NCBI GenBank assembly: GCA_003058525.1 | Contig: QBVD01000067.1 | Coordinates: forward strand, 1 to 35,903 | Source: a gamma proteobacterium symbiont of Ctena orbiculata | GTDB taxonomy: Bacteria > Pseudomonadota > Gammaproteobacteria > Chromatiales > Chromatiaceae | Direction: 5' to 3' | DNA: 35,903 nt | Shown: piece after piece, positions 15,047-23,372 of the stretch | How positions within the stretch are numbered: position 1 is the first letter of the stretch | Layout: each line of letters opens with the position of its first letter | Notes under the pieces: model-generated | The model's database searches: none | Told to the model about the DNA's origin: nothing | What the model saw: only the letters and a program-made list of their open reading frames with translations | Position numbers and translations under genes: made by a program

Positions 15047-17410
15047 ATGCGCGCATTGAATCTGAAACTGCTGCGTAACCTGTGGAAACTGCGCGGTCAG
15101 GTACTGGCCATTGCTGTGGTAATCGCCTCTGGCGTGGCGGTACTGGTGATGTCTCTCTCCGCCCAGCAGGCCCTGCAGGACACCGCAGACGCCTATTACG
15201 AGCGACAACGCTTTGCAGAAGTCTTCAGCAACGTGAAACGCGCTCCACTCAGACTGGTCGAACGCATCAGTACCATCCCCGGTGTGCGCTCGGTTGAAGC
15301 ACGAATCAAGCAGTTCGCCACACTCTCCATCGAGGGATTTGAAGAGCCGGTGATCGGTCAACTGGTCTCCATCCCCGAACAGGGTGAGCCCCGCCTGAAT
15401 CGACTGGTACTGCGCAGCGGGCGCCTGGTCACCGCGGGTCACCCCGACGAAGCTGTGCTTAGCGAACCCTTCGCCGAGGCGCATGACCTGCAACCGGGGG
15501 ACCGACTGCAGGCGTTGATGAACGGCAATCAACGCACTCTCACGGTGGTCGGTATCGCCCTTTCCCCGGAATTCATCTACGCCATCGGGCCAGGGGCCCT
15601 GACTCCCGACGATAAGCGCTACGGCATTATCTGGCTCGGTCAGGAGGCGATGGCTGCCGCCTACGACCTCGACGGCGCCTTCAACGACTTGAGTCTCGGT
15701 CTGCTTCACGACACCAATCCTGAGCAGGTAATCGAACGACTCGACCGTCTGCTCGAGCGCTACGGCAGCCAAGGTGCGATTGCACGCAAGGATCAGATCT
15801 CGAACTGGTTTCTGATGAACGAAATCAAACAGTTGAAAAACATGTCGACGATCCTGCCGATCATCTTCCTCGCCGTGGCCGCCTTTCTCAGCAATATGGT
15901 ATTGAGCCGGCTCATCGCCACCGACCGCAGCGAGATCGGTTTGATGAAGGCCTTTGGTTACAGCAACTGGCAGGTGGGCTGGCACTACACCAAGCTGGCT
16001 ATGGCGATGGCTAGTGTCGGGATCCTGCTGGGTTGGCTCCTCGGCGCCTGGCTGGGGCGGGTCAACACTGAGCTCTACGCAGAGTTTTTCCGCTTTCCGT
16101 TGCTCATATTCCGCCCGCATGCAGGTGTTTTCGCCATTGGTGCCATCGTCAGCCTGATCGCTGCCCTGGCAGGCAGTCTGGGTTCGGTGCGCTACGCCGC
16201 GATCCTGCCTCCGGCCGAGGCGATGCTGCCGCCCGCACCCCCGATGTTCCGCAAGACCGCACTTTCCAAAAGCCGTACCGGACACATGTTGGACCAGCCG
16301 ACCCGGATCATTCTGAGACAGATTTTCCGATCACCGATCCGGGCCTTGCTCACCAGCTTGGGTATCGCCCTGTCGGTGGCGGTGATGATAATGGCGCTGC
16401 AGTGGATCGATTCCATCGAAAAGATCGTCCAGGTCTACTTTCACGATGCCCAGCGACAGAGCATGACAGTAGGTCTGGTGGAGACCCAATCGGACACCGT
16501 CCTGGACGAGTTCCGACGCATGCCCGGGGTGTTGGCTGCCGAACCGATGCGTGCAGTAAGCGCCGACTTCCTGGTTGGCAATCGCAGCCATCGGGGCGCC
16601 ATAGAGGGTGTATTGCCGAACCCCCATCTGCAGCGTGTTTACGATGCCGGCGGGGAGGTACTCCAAGTGCCGCCGGACGGCCTGATCTTTTCAACCAGAC
16701 TGGCGTCGAAACTGGAGGTGGGGATAGGCGACACTGTCCGGGTCGAGGTTCTGCAGGATCGTCGCCCCAAGCGGGAAATCCCAGTAGTGGACCTGTTTGA
16801 AACCTACATGGGTACTCCCGCCTATATGCATATTCAAGCCCTGAACCGTTTGATGGATCAACGGCCCAGCCTGGAAGCGGTCAACCTGCTGGTGGACAAG
16901 CATCAGCTCTCTTCCCTCTACCAACGCCTGAAATCGCTCCCCAAGGTCTCGGCAGTGGTGCTGAAGGATGCGGCAGTGAAAGAGTTCAACGACACCATGG
17001 CCGAAACCATCATGATCTATATCACCTTCTTCGCCGCCTTTGCCTGTGCGCTGGGATTCGGTGTGGTCTACAACAGTACCCGCATCGCCCTGTCCGAACG
17101 CGGGCGTGAACTGGCCACGCTGAGAGTGCTGGGATTCCATCGCGGCGAGATCTCCTACATCCTTTTGGGTGAGGCGGCATTGCTGATTCTTGTCGGACTT
17201 CCCTTGGGCTGTTTCGTGGGGCACGGCCTGGGTTGGGTGATGACCAGCGCCATGGACTCCGAACTCTACCGCATTCCCCTTGTCATCAAGGCCGCCACCG
17301 ACGCAACAGCGGTCCTGGTCACCCTCGGCGCCACCGCCTTTTCGGCAGCAGTGGTCAGACGCAGGCTCGACCATCTCGATCTGATTGCAGTACTTAAGAC
17401 ACGTGAGTGA
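15047..17410 (+). CDS. ABC exporter permease with two FtsX domains
   Basis: A 787-residue inner-membrane protein with an apparent 4+4 membrane-helix plan: helices near 17-38, 265-290, 318-342, 360-385, 430-452, 662-685, 708-735 and 752-775. Two large periplasmic domains lie after helices 1 and 5. Both halves end in the FtsX-like three-helix block (for example ALGFGVVYNSTRIALSERGRELATLRVLGF). It pairs with the ATPase just upstream and the adaptor just downstream, and overlaps the latter's possible GTG start (GTGA). The transported substrate is unknown. Export of a lipid, peptide or small molecule, or lipoprotein handling, are all possible. Confidence 0.85.
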   Translation: MRALNLKLLRNLWKLRGQVLAIAVVIASGVAVLVMSLSAQQALQDTADAYYERQRFAEVFSNVKRAPLRLVERISTIPGVRSVEARIKQFATLSIEGFEEPVIGQLVSIPEQGEPRLNRLVLRSGRLVTAGHPDEAVLSEPFAEAHDLQPGDRLQALMNGNQRTLTVVGIALSPEFIYAIGPGALTPDDKRYGIIWLGQEAMAAAYDLDGAFNDLSLGLLHDTNPEQVIERLDRLLERYGSQGAIARKDQISNWFLMNEIKQLKNMSTILPIIFLAVAAFLSNMVLSRLIATDRSEIGLMKAFGYSNWQVGWHYTKLAMAMASVGILLGWLLGAWLGRVNTELYAEFFRFPLLIFRPHAGVFAIGAIVSLIAALAGSLGSVRYAAILPPAEAMLPPAPPMFRKTALSKSRTGHMLDQPTRIILRQIFRSPIRALLTSLGIALSVAVMIMALQWIDSIEKIVQVYFHDAQRQSMTVGLVETQSDTVLDEFRRMPGVLAAEPMRAVSADFLVGNRSHRGAIEGVLPNPHLQRVYDAGGEVLQVPPDGLIFSTRLASKLEVGIGDTVRVEVLQDRRPKREIPVVDLFETYMGTPAYMHIQALNRLMDQRPSLEAVNLLVDKHQLSSLYQRLKSLPKVSAVVLKDAAVKEFNDTMAETIMIYITFFAAFACALGFGVVYNSTRIALSERGRELATLRVLGFHRGEISYILLGEAALLILVGLPLGCFVGHGLGWVMTSAMDSELYRIPLVIKAATDATAVLVTLGATAFSAAVVRRRLDHLDLIAVLKTRE

Positions 17411-17415
17411 GAGAC

Positions 17416-18624
17416 ATGAACGCATATTGGAAACGCATACTGTTATGGAGTCTGCTGAGCCTGATCCTGATAGGTACACTGGTATGGGCCTTCATCCCCA
17501 AACCGATCCCGGTGGATCTGCTCACCCTGAGCCCCGGCGAACTGGTGGTGACCGTGGATGAAGAGGGTGAGACCCGGGTAGAGGACGTGTTCGTGTTGTC
17601 GGCCCCGATCAGCGGCAGGGCAATGCGTATCGATGCGGAAGTAGGCGATGAAGTCGTCGCGTCAGAGACCCTGATAGCGGAGATCGAGCCCATCGACCCG
17701 ACCCTGCTCGATCCTCGTAGCGAAGCCCAGGCCAGGGCCGATATCCGCGCGGCCGAAGCGAACCTGATACTTGCCGAAGCGACAGTGAAGGAAGCCAGGG
17801 TTGAACTCGCGTTCGCCCTCAGTGAACTGAAACGGGCACGCAGCCTGCGCCAGGAGGCCGTGATCTCGGAACGGGAGCTGGAGGTGGCGGAGCGCACCCA
17901 CCAGACCCGCCAGGCGGCATTGGAAACCGCCATCGCCACCCGCCAGGCACGCCAGGCGGAACTGGAAAGGGCACGGGCACAACTGATCTCCCCCGTTGAG
18001 ACACGGAACAACTCTGAGGCTTGCCAATGTGTACCGATCAAGGCACCCGTGAATGGCCGAATCCTGAAGATCCTGCACAAGAGCGAGGGGGTGGTTAACG
18101 CCGGTGAACCACTGGTGGAGATAGGTGACCCAACCGAACTGGAGATCGTCGCTGATCTGCTCTCTTCAGATGCGGTCAAGGTTCAACCCGGACAGCAGGT
18201 GATCATAGAAAACTGGGGGGGTGAAACCGATCTGGCGGGTAAAGTACGCCGGGTGGAACCCTTCGGTTTCACCAAGGTCTCGGCCCTGGGCATCGAAGAG
18301 CAGCGGGTGAATGTGATCATCGATTTCACCTCTGCGAAGGAAGCGTGGTCGCGCATCGCCCACGGCTATCAGGTTGATGTGCGCATTGTCCTGTGGCGCG
18401 GCAGCGGTGTGCTCAAACTACCCTTGACCGCCTTGTTCAGAAATGGCGATGAGTGGGCGGTATTCGTGGCGCATGAAGGCAAAGCAAGACAACGCCGGGT
18501 CACACTGGGGAAACGTACCGGCTTGGAGGCTGAAGTCCTTTCAGGACTATCAACCGGTGAACGCGTGGTTGTGCACCCTGGCGACAAGATTGCGGAGGGA
18601 ATCGAAATCGAGGCCAGGAACTAA
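17416..18624 (+). CDS. HlyD/MacA-type periplasmic adaptor of the ABC exporter
   Basis: A 402-residue protein with one N-terminal membrane anchor (about 7-27). A lipoyl/barrel-sandwich half follows (about 55-90, LSAPISGRAMRIDAEVGDEVV), then a long coiled-coil hairpin (about 97-200, Ala/Glu/Arg-rich) and the second lipoyl half (CVPIKAPVNGRILKILHKSEGVVNAGEPLVEIGD). Beta-barrel regions complete it. This is the standard plan of membrane-fusion proteins that link an inner-membrane ABC permease to an outer-membrane channel. No TolC-type channel gene is present in the window. A GTG at 17407 overlapping the permease stop is an alternative start, and ATG 17416 follows GTGAGAGAC. Confidence 0.85.
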   Translation: MNAYWKRILLWSLLSLILIGTLVWAFIPKPIPVDLLTLSPGELVVTVDEEGETRVEDVFVLSAPISGRAMRIDAEVGDEVVASETLIAEIEPIDPTLLDPRSEAQARADIRAAEANLILAEATVKEARVELAFALSELKRARSLRQEAVISERELEVAERTHQTRQAALETAIATRQARQAELERARAQLISPVETRNNSEACQCVPIKAPVNGRILKILHKSEGVVNAGEPLVEIGDPTELEIVADLLSSDAVKVQPGQQVIIENWGGETDLAGKVRRVEPFGFTKVSALGIEEQRVNVIIDFTSAKEAWSRIAHGYQVDVRIVLWRGSGVLKLPLTALFRNGDEWAVFVAHEGKARQRRVTLGKRTGLEAEVLSGLSTGERVVVHPGDKIAEGIEIEARN

Positions 18625-18762
18625 AGGCCGTTAGCGTCAACGGCAACAGGGTTCATCCCGACCACTGACACAAGCAGATCGATTCATAGACAGGCAACCC
18701 AGCGTCATTAGAAACGGGGGAGGTGTAAATTGAAGACAAACGAATCTGCCTTGGACAGACAA

Positions 18763-19956
18763 TTAAAAACCAGCGGACTGCTCCAGGGCCGTCACCCACT
18801 CCGTCGAATGCCCACCGACCCCAACGCAGCGTGCCCTGCCGTTGGATTTAGCGGTATACATGCGATGGTCCGCCAATTCGACCTGGGATTTCCAGTCTCT
18901 TAATCTGTCCTGCTGAACTTCGGCTACACCGATACTGGCGGTAACGGGTGAGCCATCCGGTCGATTACCGAGGCCGGCCAGCATGATCCGTGTAATGACA
19001 TCGTTTGCCTCTTTATGGTCAGCAGTGGGGAGTACGACAATGAACTCTTCACCGCCCCAGCGAATGACACTATCCCCTTTTCTCACCGTATCACGTATCT
19101 GCCGGGAGGCGACTCTCAATACGGTATCACCCGTATCATGGCCGTACGTGTCGTTGATTGCCTTGAAATTATCCAGATCTAAATAGAGGATGGACAGGGG
19201 TTTTTCACTCATCAGCGCCAGACGAAACTGCAATTCAAGCATCTCGATGCCGGCACGACGGGAGAGCATGCCTGTCAGGATATCGTAACTGGCATGACTG
19301 ACCTGCGACAGCATGTAGCGAAGTTGAGTCATTGAGGCAAACAGGCCGACACCCAGCAACAGTATCAGCAGCCAGAGCGTTGAGACGGCTTCGGCAATCT
19401 CAGCCGGGTTCTCTGGATAGACGGAGTAAACCACCACCAGGAAGATCGGCACGGCATAGCTGAGAAACTCAGATACAGCCAATGGAAACAGTGTCAGACC
19501 AGCCACCATGACAAAGGGTAGCAGGGCATAGACTTCCGCCATTATCATGGCCGTTCCGCCGAGTTGTTGATCTGCAATGATCTGATCCGAGAGGAGGTAG
19601 AAGAGTGGCGTTATCGCCAACATGGCGGCAAGCAGCATGCGGGCCAGCATGAGATCGGGTTCTCTGCGGGTTTGCCAGGCAATGATTGCGAAGCTGGCGG
19701 CAGCCAGTAAACGGATCAGCAATAATTCGCTCCACAGCGCTTGGGGCAGATAGAGGATATCGATTACCGACCAGGCGGGCACCAATACCGCAAAAATCAC
19801 ACTGAAGAAAAAAACGCGACTCTGCATGACCGCGGCACGATGACGGGAGATGGGCATTCCGTGTTGTTTGGTGCTGATCAGTTCATAGAGCTGATCCGTG
19901 GTGTGAATTCCTAATGACTCGACCAGTGATATATACATCTTTATTAAGTACTTCAT
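18763..19956 (-). CDS. Membrane-bound GGDEF diguanylate cyclase
   Basis: A 397-residue protein with a short cytoplasmic N-terminus, about six membrane helices (roughly 47-65, 75-95, 105-122, 135-160, 165-180, 192-210) and a C-terminal GGDEF domain (about 222-385). The active-site signature is GGEEF at 301-305, preceded at the canonical distance by RKGD (292-295), a good inhibitory I-site. It should therefore make c-di-GMP with product feedback. The membrane part resembles integral sensor modules without a large periplasmic domain; the ligand is unknown. The gene is divergent from the acyltransferase gene at 20352. Confidence 0.88.
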   Translation of the reverse strand: MKYLIKMYISLVESLGIHTTDQLYELISTKQHGMPISRHRAAVMQSRVFFFSVIFAVLVPAWSVIDILYLPQALWSELLLIRLLAAASFAIIAWQTRREPDLMLARMLLAAMLAITPLFYLLSDQIIADQQLGGTAMIMAEVYALLPFVMVAGLTLFPLAVSEFLSYAVPIFLVVVYSVYPENPAEIAEAVSTLWLLILLLGVGLFASMTQLRYMLSQVSHASYDILTGMLSRRAGIEMLELQFRLALMSEKPLSILYLDLDNFKAINDTYGHDTGDTVLRVASRQIRDTVRKGDSVIRWGGEEFIVVLPTADHKEANDVITRIMLAGLGNRPDGSPVTASIGVAEVQQDRLRDWKSQVELADHRMYTAKSNGRARCVGVGGHSTEWVTALEQSAGF

Positions 19957-20351
19957 GTCTACTGCATCCCTACCACATCCCTATATCTTCCGACACCAAT
20001 GTGGACGTAAATATAGCGCTCAATGTAACATTTAATTAACAATCAAAAGAGCAAACCGTGATCCAGGTCAATTACCGCACACGGCACCATTCTCAAACCT
20101 GTCCACAGCCTGAGGAAAGGGTATGGATCCGGGACAATGCAATTCTTTGCTGCTGTTCGAGTTTCCATTGCAATCTGAAACATTTGTCTCTTCTCCGGGG
20201 ACTGACTATGTTTATAAGACTACTGCCTGTCTCACATGGCAACTGCAGCGGATCAATTACACTATTTCGATAGTCGGTTGAGACTGAGCGCCATCAGGAA
20301 ATCATGCCATAACCATATATCCGGCATTAGTACTATATCAGGGAGATAGGA
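19957..20351. other. Divergent intergenic region between cyclase and acyltransferase genes
   Basis: About 395 bases without a gene that I can support. TGTAACATTT at 20024-20033 shares its ten bases with the dyad at 21982 beyond the next two genes, and is followed by AATTAACA, a degenerate second arm. It may belong to a shared operator family. No terminator or clear promoter boxes were identified. Confidence 0.4.
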
Positions 20352-21122
20352 ATGGATAACCTGGCAAGGAATTTTTCGATCTACTTTTATCCCCGTTACG
20401 CAGCAACACACCACCAAAGGCGATTCAGCTATAGCATTCGCTATCAGGTCTATGCCGAGGAACTGGGCTGGGAACCGTTGAATGAGAGTCGTCTCGAGCG
20501 TGATGAATGTGACAACTACGCACATCACTGCCTATTGGAGCACAAACGCACGGGGGATATCGCCGGTTGCGTACGCCTGGTAGTACCACCGGCCGGCAAC
20601 AGGCAGGCCCGCCTGCCCTGTCAGCTCCACGACATCGATATCACCGGGAGTGATAATCTGAGTCGCCTTACCCAGAGCAAAGTTGGGGAGATATCCCGCC
20701 TGGCGGTACCGAGCTGTTTTCGCCGGCGGGCCAATGAGGCCGGTAAACCTTTTATTCTCGGCAGTCATAATCCTACACTCTTTACCAAGGATGAACGGCG
20801 CAATTTCCCCAACATTTCCATCGGTCTCTATCTTTCGGCCATCGCCATGGTGGATATCTGCAAGCTCGATTTCGCCCTGGTGGTGATGGAACCGAGATTG
20901 CAACGCCATCTGAAACGTTATGGATTACTGTTCAGGCAGATCAGCTCCACCTTTGAGCTGAAAGGCGAGCGAGCGCTGTATGAGTTGCCACGCAGTGATC
21001 TGACATGTCACATGAACCCCCAAATCTTAACGCTATACGATTTAATTCGTAGTGAATTGGATAGCCAGTCATGGCAGGGAAAATCACAAATGGACGATCG
21101 GCAGTACAATGATCCAGTTTGA
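20352..21122 (+). CDS. PEP-CTERM/exosortase-associated acyltransferase (FeeM/LuxI-like fold)
   Basis: A 256-residue soluble enzyme. The N-terminal FSYSIRYQVYAEELGWEP and the central VGEISRLAVPSCFRRR are the marks of the autoinducer-synthase-like N-acyltransferases that accompany exosortase/PEP-CTERM systems. They belong to the same superfamily as N-acyl amino acid synthase FeeM and GNAT enzymes. Such enzymes join an acyl chain from a carrier protein or CoA to an amine; the acceptor here is unknown. No exosortase or PEP-CTERM substrate gene lies in the window. The start follows AGATAGGA. The end overlaps the ThiF-type gene by 14 bases, so the two are coupled. Confidence 0.8.
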   Translation: MDNLARNFSIYFYPRYAATHHQRRFSYSIRYQVYAEELGWEPLNESRLERDECDNYAHHCLLEHKRTGDIAGCVRLVVPPAGNRQARLPCQLHDIDITGSDNLSRLTQSKVGEISRLAVPSCFRRRANEAGKPFILGSHNPTLFTKDERRNFPNISIGLYLSAIAMVDICKLDFALVVMEPRLQRHLKRYGLLFRQISSTFELKGERALYELPRSDLTCHMNPQILTLYDLIRSELDSQSWQGKSQMDDRQYNDPV

Positions 21123-21966
21123 TTTCCATAAGGCATTTTCACGTACCACCGGCTGGGTAACGGAGTCGGAGCTGCAGCGACTGCGCAACTCCCGAGTCGC
21201 CATTGCCGGATTGGGAGGGGTGGGGGGCAGCCATCTTTTGACCCTGACCCGGCTTGGCGTGGGGGGCTTCAATCTGGCTGACTTCGATACCTTTGCAATC
21301 GAGAATTTCAATCGCCAGGCGGGCGCCAACCTGACAACGATTGGCCAACCCAAGCTCGATGTACTGCTGGAAATGGCCCTGTCGATCAATCCCGAACTCG
21401 ATATCAATCAGTTCCAGCGGGGAGTGGAACCTGCCCGGGCAGAGCACTTTCTCAGTGATTGTGATCTCTATCTGGATGGACTTGATTTCTTTGCCCTCGA
21501 AGCGAGACGGGCTCTTTTTTCCGCCTGTGATCGGATGAAGATCCCTGCAGTCACCGCTGCGCCTCTGGGGATGGGATCGGCATTGCTCAATTTTTTGCCT
21601 GGTGGAATGAACTTTGAAGCGTACTTTCAGCTGGAAGGAAAAGGCGAGTATCAGCAATATCTGCACTTTCTTGTCGGCCTGGCGCCAGCCGCACTTCACG
21701 CCACCTCTCTGGTATTACCCGAACGGATTGACCTGGTGGCCAAAAAGGGGCCTTCCACACCAATGGGATGCGAATTGTGCGCGGGCCTTGCCGCAACCCA
21801 GGTATTGAAAATCCTACTCGGTAGAGGGAAGGTCCTGGCCGCACCATGGGGTCTCCAGTTCGATGCTTACCAAAACCGATTACGCCGTACCTGGCGACCC
21901 GGCGGGAATCGCCATCCTCTGCAACGCCTTGCCATCTGGTTGGGTGAAAGGCGATTACTGGGATGA
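21109..21966 (+). CDS. ThiF/MoeB-type E1-like adenylyltransferase
   Basis: A 285-residue protein of the E1/ThiF/HesA family, whose members adenylate the C-terminus of a ubiquitin-like or sulfur-carrier protein, or a carboxylate of a peptide. The Rossmann nucleotide loop GLGGVGG (34-40), the acidic strand end DFD (58-60) and ENFNRQ (65-70) with the conserved Arg are all present. There is one CxxC (C221, C224) in MGCELCAGLA, and I find no second CxxC to complete the usual zinc site. I found no ubiquitin-like partner with a C-terminal GG nearby. The gene overlaps the acyltransferase gene. An in-frame upstream start at 21052 would add 19 residues inside that gene. Confidence 0.8.
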   Translation: MIQFDFHKAFSRTTGWVTESELQRLRNSRVAIAGLGGVGGSHLLTLTRLGVGGFNLADFDTFAIENFNRQAGANLTTIGQPKLDVLLEMALSINPELDINQFQRGVEPARAEHFLSDCDLYLDGLDFFALEARRALFSACDRMKIPAVTAAPLGMGSALLNFLPGGMNFEAYFQLEGKGEYQQYLHFLVGLAPAALHATSLVLPERIDLVAKKGPSTPMGCELCAGLAATQVLKILLGRGKVLAAPWGLQFDAYQNRLRRTWRPGGNRHPLQRLAIWLGERRLLG

Positions 21967-21981
21967 TGTCATCAAGGGGGG

Positions 21982-22003
21982 TGTAACATTTTAACCTGTT
22001 ACA
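21982..22003. promoter_or_regulatory. TGTAACA-N8-TGTTACA dyad
   Basis: This is a perfect 7-8-7 inverted repeat 15 bases after the ThiF-type stop. Further TGTTACA heptamers occur at 22099-22105 and 22682-22688, and TGTAACATTT lies at 20024. It sits roughly 220 bases upstream of the predicted start point of the sigma-54-like promoter at 22183, a distance seen for enhancer-binding activators. No T-run follows, so it is not a standard terminator. Confidence 0.45.
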
Positions 22004-22182
22004 TGCCGTACAGTATGACGAATAAGGCATTATAACCTTCTGATCTACAAGACCTATAGCAATATAGACCTGACGACAGCAGGGAAGTGTATTCATCTTG
22101 TTACACCTATCATTTGCCTCCCCTGTTTCTATAAATCATCCTATCTATCTGATTTTCTACCGTTAATCACAAATCCATTTGG

Positions 22183-22199
22183 TTGGCACTATTCATGCG
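22183..22199 (+). promoter_or_regulatory. Candidate sigma-54 (-24/-12) promoter
   Basis: TTGGCAC with GG at 22185-22186 is followed, after exactly ten bases, by GC at 22197-22198 (ATGCG). This gives the invariant GG-N10-GC geometry with a strong -24 box and a weaker -12 box. Transcription would start near 22210, about 42 bases before the small lysine-rich gene. Confidence 0.45.
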
Positions 22200-22251
22200 T
22201 GTGAGTAATGTAGATAGCATTCAAATCCCTATGTGGAGGCAAAGGAAATCA

Positions 22252-22476
22252 ATGAAACATCAAGAGTTGGTTAAAGAAATTAACTTCCTTCTAGACACCG
22301 TTGAGAAAAAGCGGGAAAAACAACGGAAAAAACTGAAGTGCTATCTCAGCCAAGTCAAAGCTGAGAAACAAAAACTGCGAAAGAAACTGACCAGGGAGAG
22401 TTCAACAATGAATCGTAAAAAGCTGAAGAAGGAGCTGGATGCTGCAAATAAAGTCTACAGCATGCTCAACGCATAG
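22252..22476 (+). CDS. Small lysine-rich coiled-coil protein
   Basis: A 74-residue protein of unknown function. It is strongly basic and almost entirely helical in appearance, with heptad-like spacing in EKKREKQRKKLKCYLSQVKA and EKQKLRKKL, and a single cysteine (C33). There is no signal peptide. It might bind nucleic acid or act as a small scaffold, but nothing in the sequence decides this. I chose ATG 22252 because AAAGGAA lies just upstream; the longer frame from 22183 would start inside the promoter candidate. It stands alone after the acyltransferase/ThiF pair and 68 bases before a second mini-gene. Confidence 0.65.
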   Translation: MKHQELVKEINFLLDTVEKKREKQRKKLKCYLSQVKAEKQKLRKKLTRESSTMNRKKLKKELDAANKVYSMLNA

Positions 22477-22544
22477 CGTACTTACACTCACCCCGTCAGC
22501 CATAGCATGCCATATACAATGACACTATTTTAAAGGAGCGAAAT

Positions 22545-22658
22545 ATGCAGTCTAGAAACAATGCCGGAATGGTCAAACCTTCATTCAGTTTCTTTTTAAT
22601 GCCAATGCTGTTTATCATCGGCATTTTTTCCATCGTTGCGATACTGAGCCTGATCTAG
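22545..22658 (+). CDS. 37-residue single-pass membrane mini-protein
   Basis: A short reading frame preceded by a near-perfect ribosome site (AAAGGAGCG at 22532-22540, four bases before the ATG). The product starts MQSRNNAGMVKPS and then has one uninterrupted hydrophobic segment, residues 14-37 (FSFFLMPMLFIIGIFSIVAI), ending LSLI. The polar, positively charged start and hydrophobic end predict an inner-membrane protein with its N-terminus in the cytoplasm. It is probably co-transcribed with the coiled-coil gene upstream. I know no named family that it belongs to. Ordinary length cut-offs would miss it. Confidence 0.6.
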   Translation: MQSRNNAGMVKPSFSFFLMPMLFIIGIFSIVAILSLI

Positions 22659-22726
22659 GCGGCCAATATCTAAAAACGGGCTGTTACAGGACTCAAAATT
22701 AATCAGGGAGAATCGACAGGTTACTC

Positions 22727-22743
22727 CGGAATGCCGCATTCCG
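22727..22743. repeat. 7-3-7 hairpin CGGAATG-CCG-CATTCCG
   Basis: A perfect short hairpin 68 bases after the mini-protein stop, between it and the convergent PAS gene. No T-run follows on either strand. It could mark the 3' end of the small operon's RNA or be a simple intergenic palindrome. Confidence 0.45.
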
Positions 22744-22834
22744 AATCGAACAAAGAAATCACCCGGATTCAGGAATGTGAACAACAATGACTGTCAATAG
22801 CATGGCGAATCAGTTTCAATAGTTTGACTGAATA

Positions 22835-23359
22835 TCAATGACCCAAGGTATGAATGAACTCTTCATAGGTCGTATTCTTGCTCTTCAGCACATCCACCAG
22901 CCATTGCAACGATGCATTGGGGGCATCGCGCGCACCGGCCTGCTGCTCGATCCTCAACATCTCCTTGTAGACTGGAATCATGGCTTCGATTCCTTCCCTG
23001 CTGGGTTTGCGGCGAACCGAAAAATAGCCGATGGGATTGTTTTTATCGTCGTAATCGACCGTGACATTCGCATAAACCCAATAGAAGTCACCGCTCTTCG
23101 CCATATTCTTGACATAGGCAAAGCACTCATTCCCTGACTCGATCACATTCCACAACAGACGAAAGACCCCTCTCGGCATGTCGGGATGACGAATAATATT
23201 GTGCTGTACACCAAGCAGTTCCCCTTCATTGTAACCGGCAATCTTCATGAAGATACGGTTGGCGTAGATTATGCGTCCCTTCAAATCCGTCTTGGAGACG
23301 ATGAAATCGTTCTCATCCATAAGGATTTCCCGATCGGTCGGCGTGATAGCTCGCTTCAT
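22835..23359 (-). CDS. PAS-domain sensor protein, Aer-like
   Basis: A 174-residue soluble protein made of one PAS domain (about 15-125) and a short helical tail. The core phrases RIIYANRIFMKIAGYNEGELLG, HNIIRHPDMPRGVF and GDFYWVYANVTVDYD are those of the aerotaxis-receptor PAS group, which commonly binds FAD or another redox cofactor. It has no output domain of its own. It lies 13 bases downstream of the chemoreceptor gene, so it may supply redox or oxygen sensing to that receptor as a separate polypeptide. A related but decayed copy lies on the other side of the same chemoreceptor gene (24845-25114). Confidence 0.85.
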   Translation of the reverse strand: MKRAITPTDREILMDENDFIVSKTDLKGRIIYANRIFMKIAGYNEGELLGVQHNIIRHPDMPRGVFRLLWNVIESGNECFAYVKNMAKSGDFYWVYANVTVDYDDKNNPIGYFSVRRKPSREGIEAMIPVYKEMLRIEQQAGARDAPNASLQWLVDVLKSKNTTYEEFIHTLGH

Positions 23360-23372
23360 GGCCCCACCCCTG

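Noticed and set aside
14999-16285. A 428-codon minus-strand open frame opposite the ABC permease
   Set aside because: The plus-strand permease shows full family motifs, and the antisense product is His/Gln-rich with no recognisable domain.
18627-18644. Hairpin GCCGTT-N6-AACGGC after the exporter operon, considered as a terminator
   Set aside because: The stem is only six bases and is not followed by a T-run; too weak to call.
21052-21108. Longer start for the ThiF-type protein
   Set aside because: The 19 extra residues lie inside the acyltransferase gene and do not resemble the family N-terminus; ATG 21109 is simpler.
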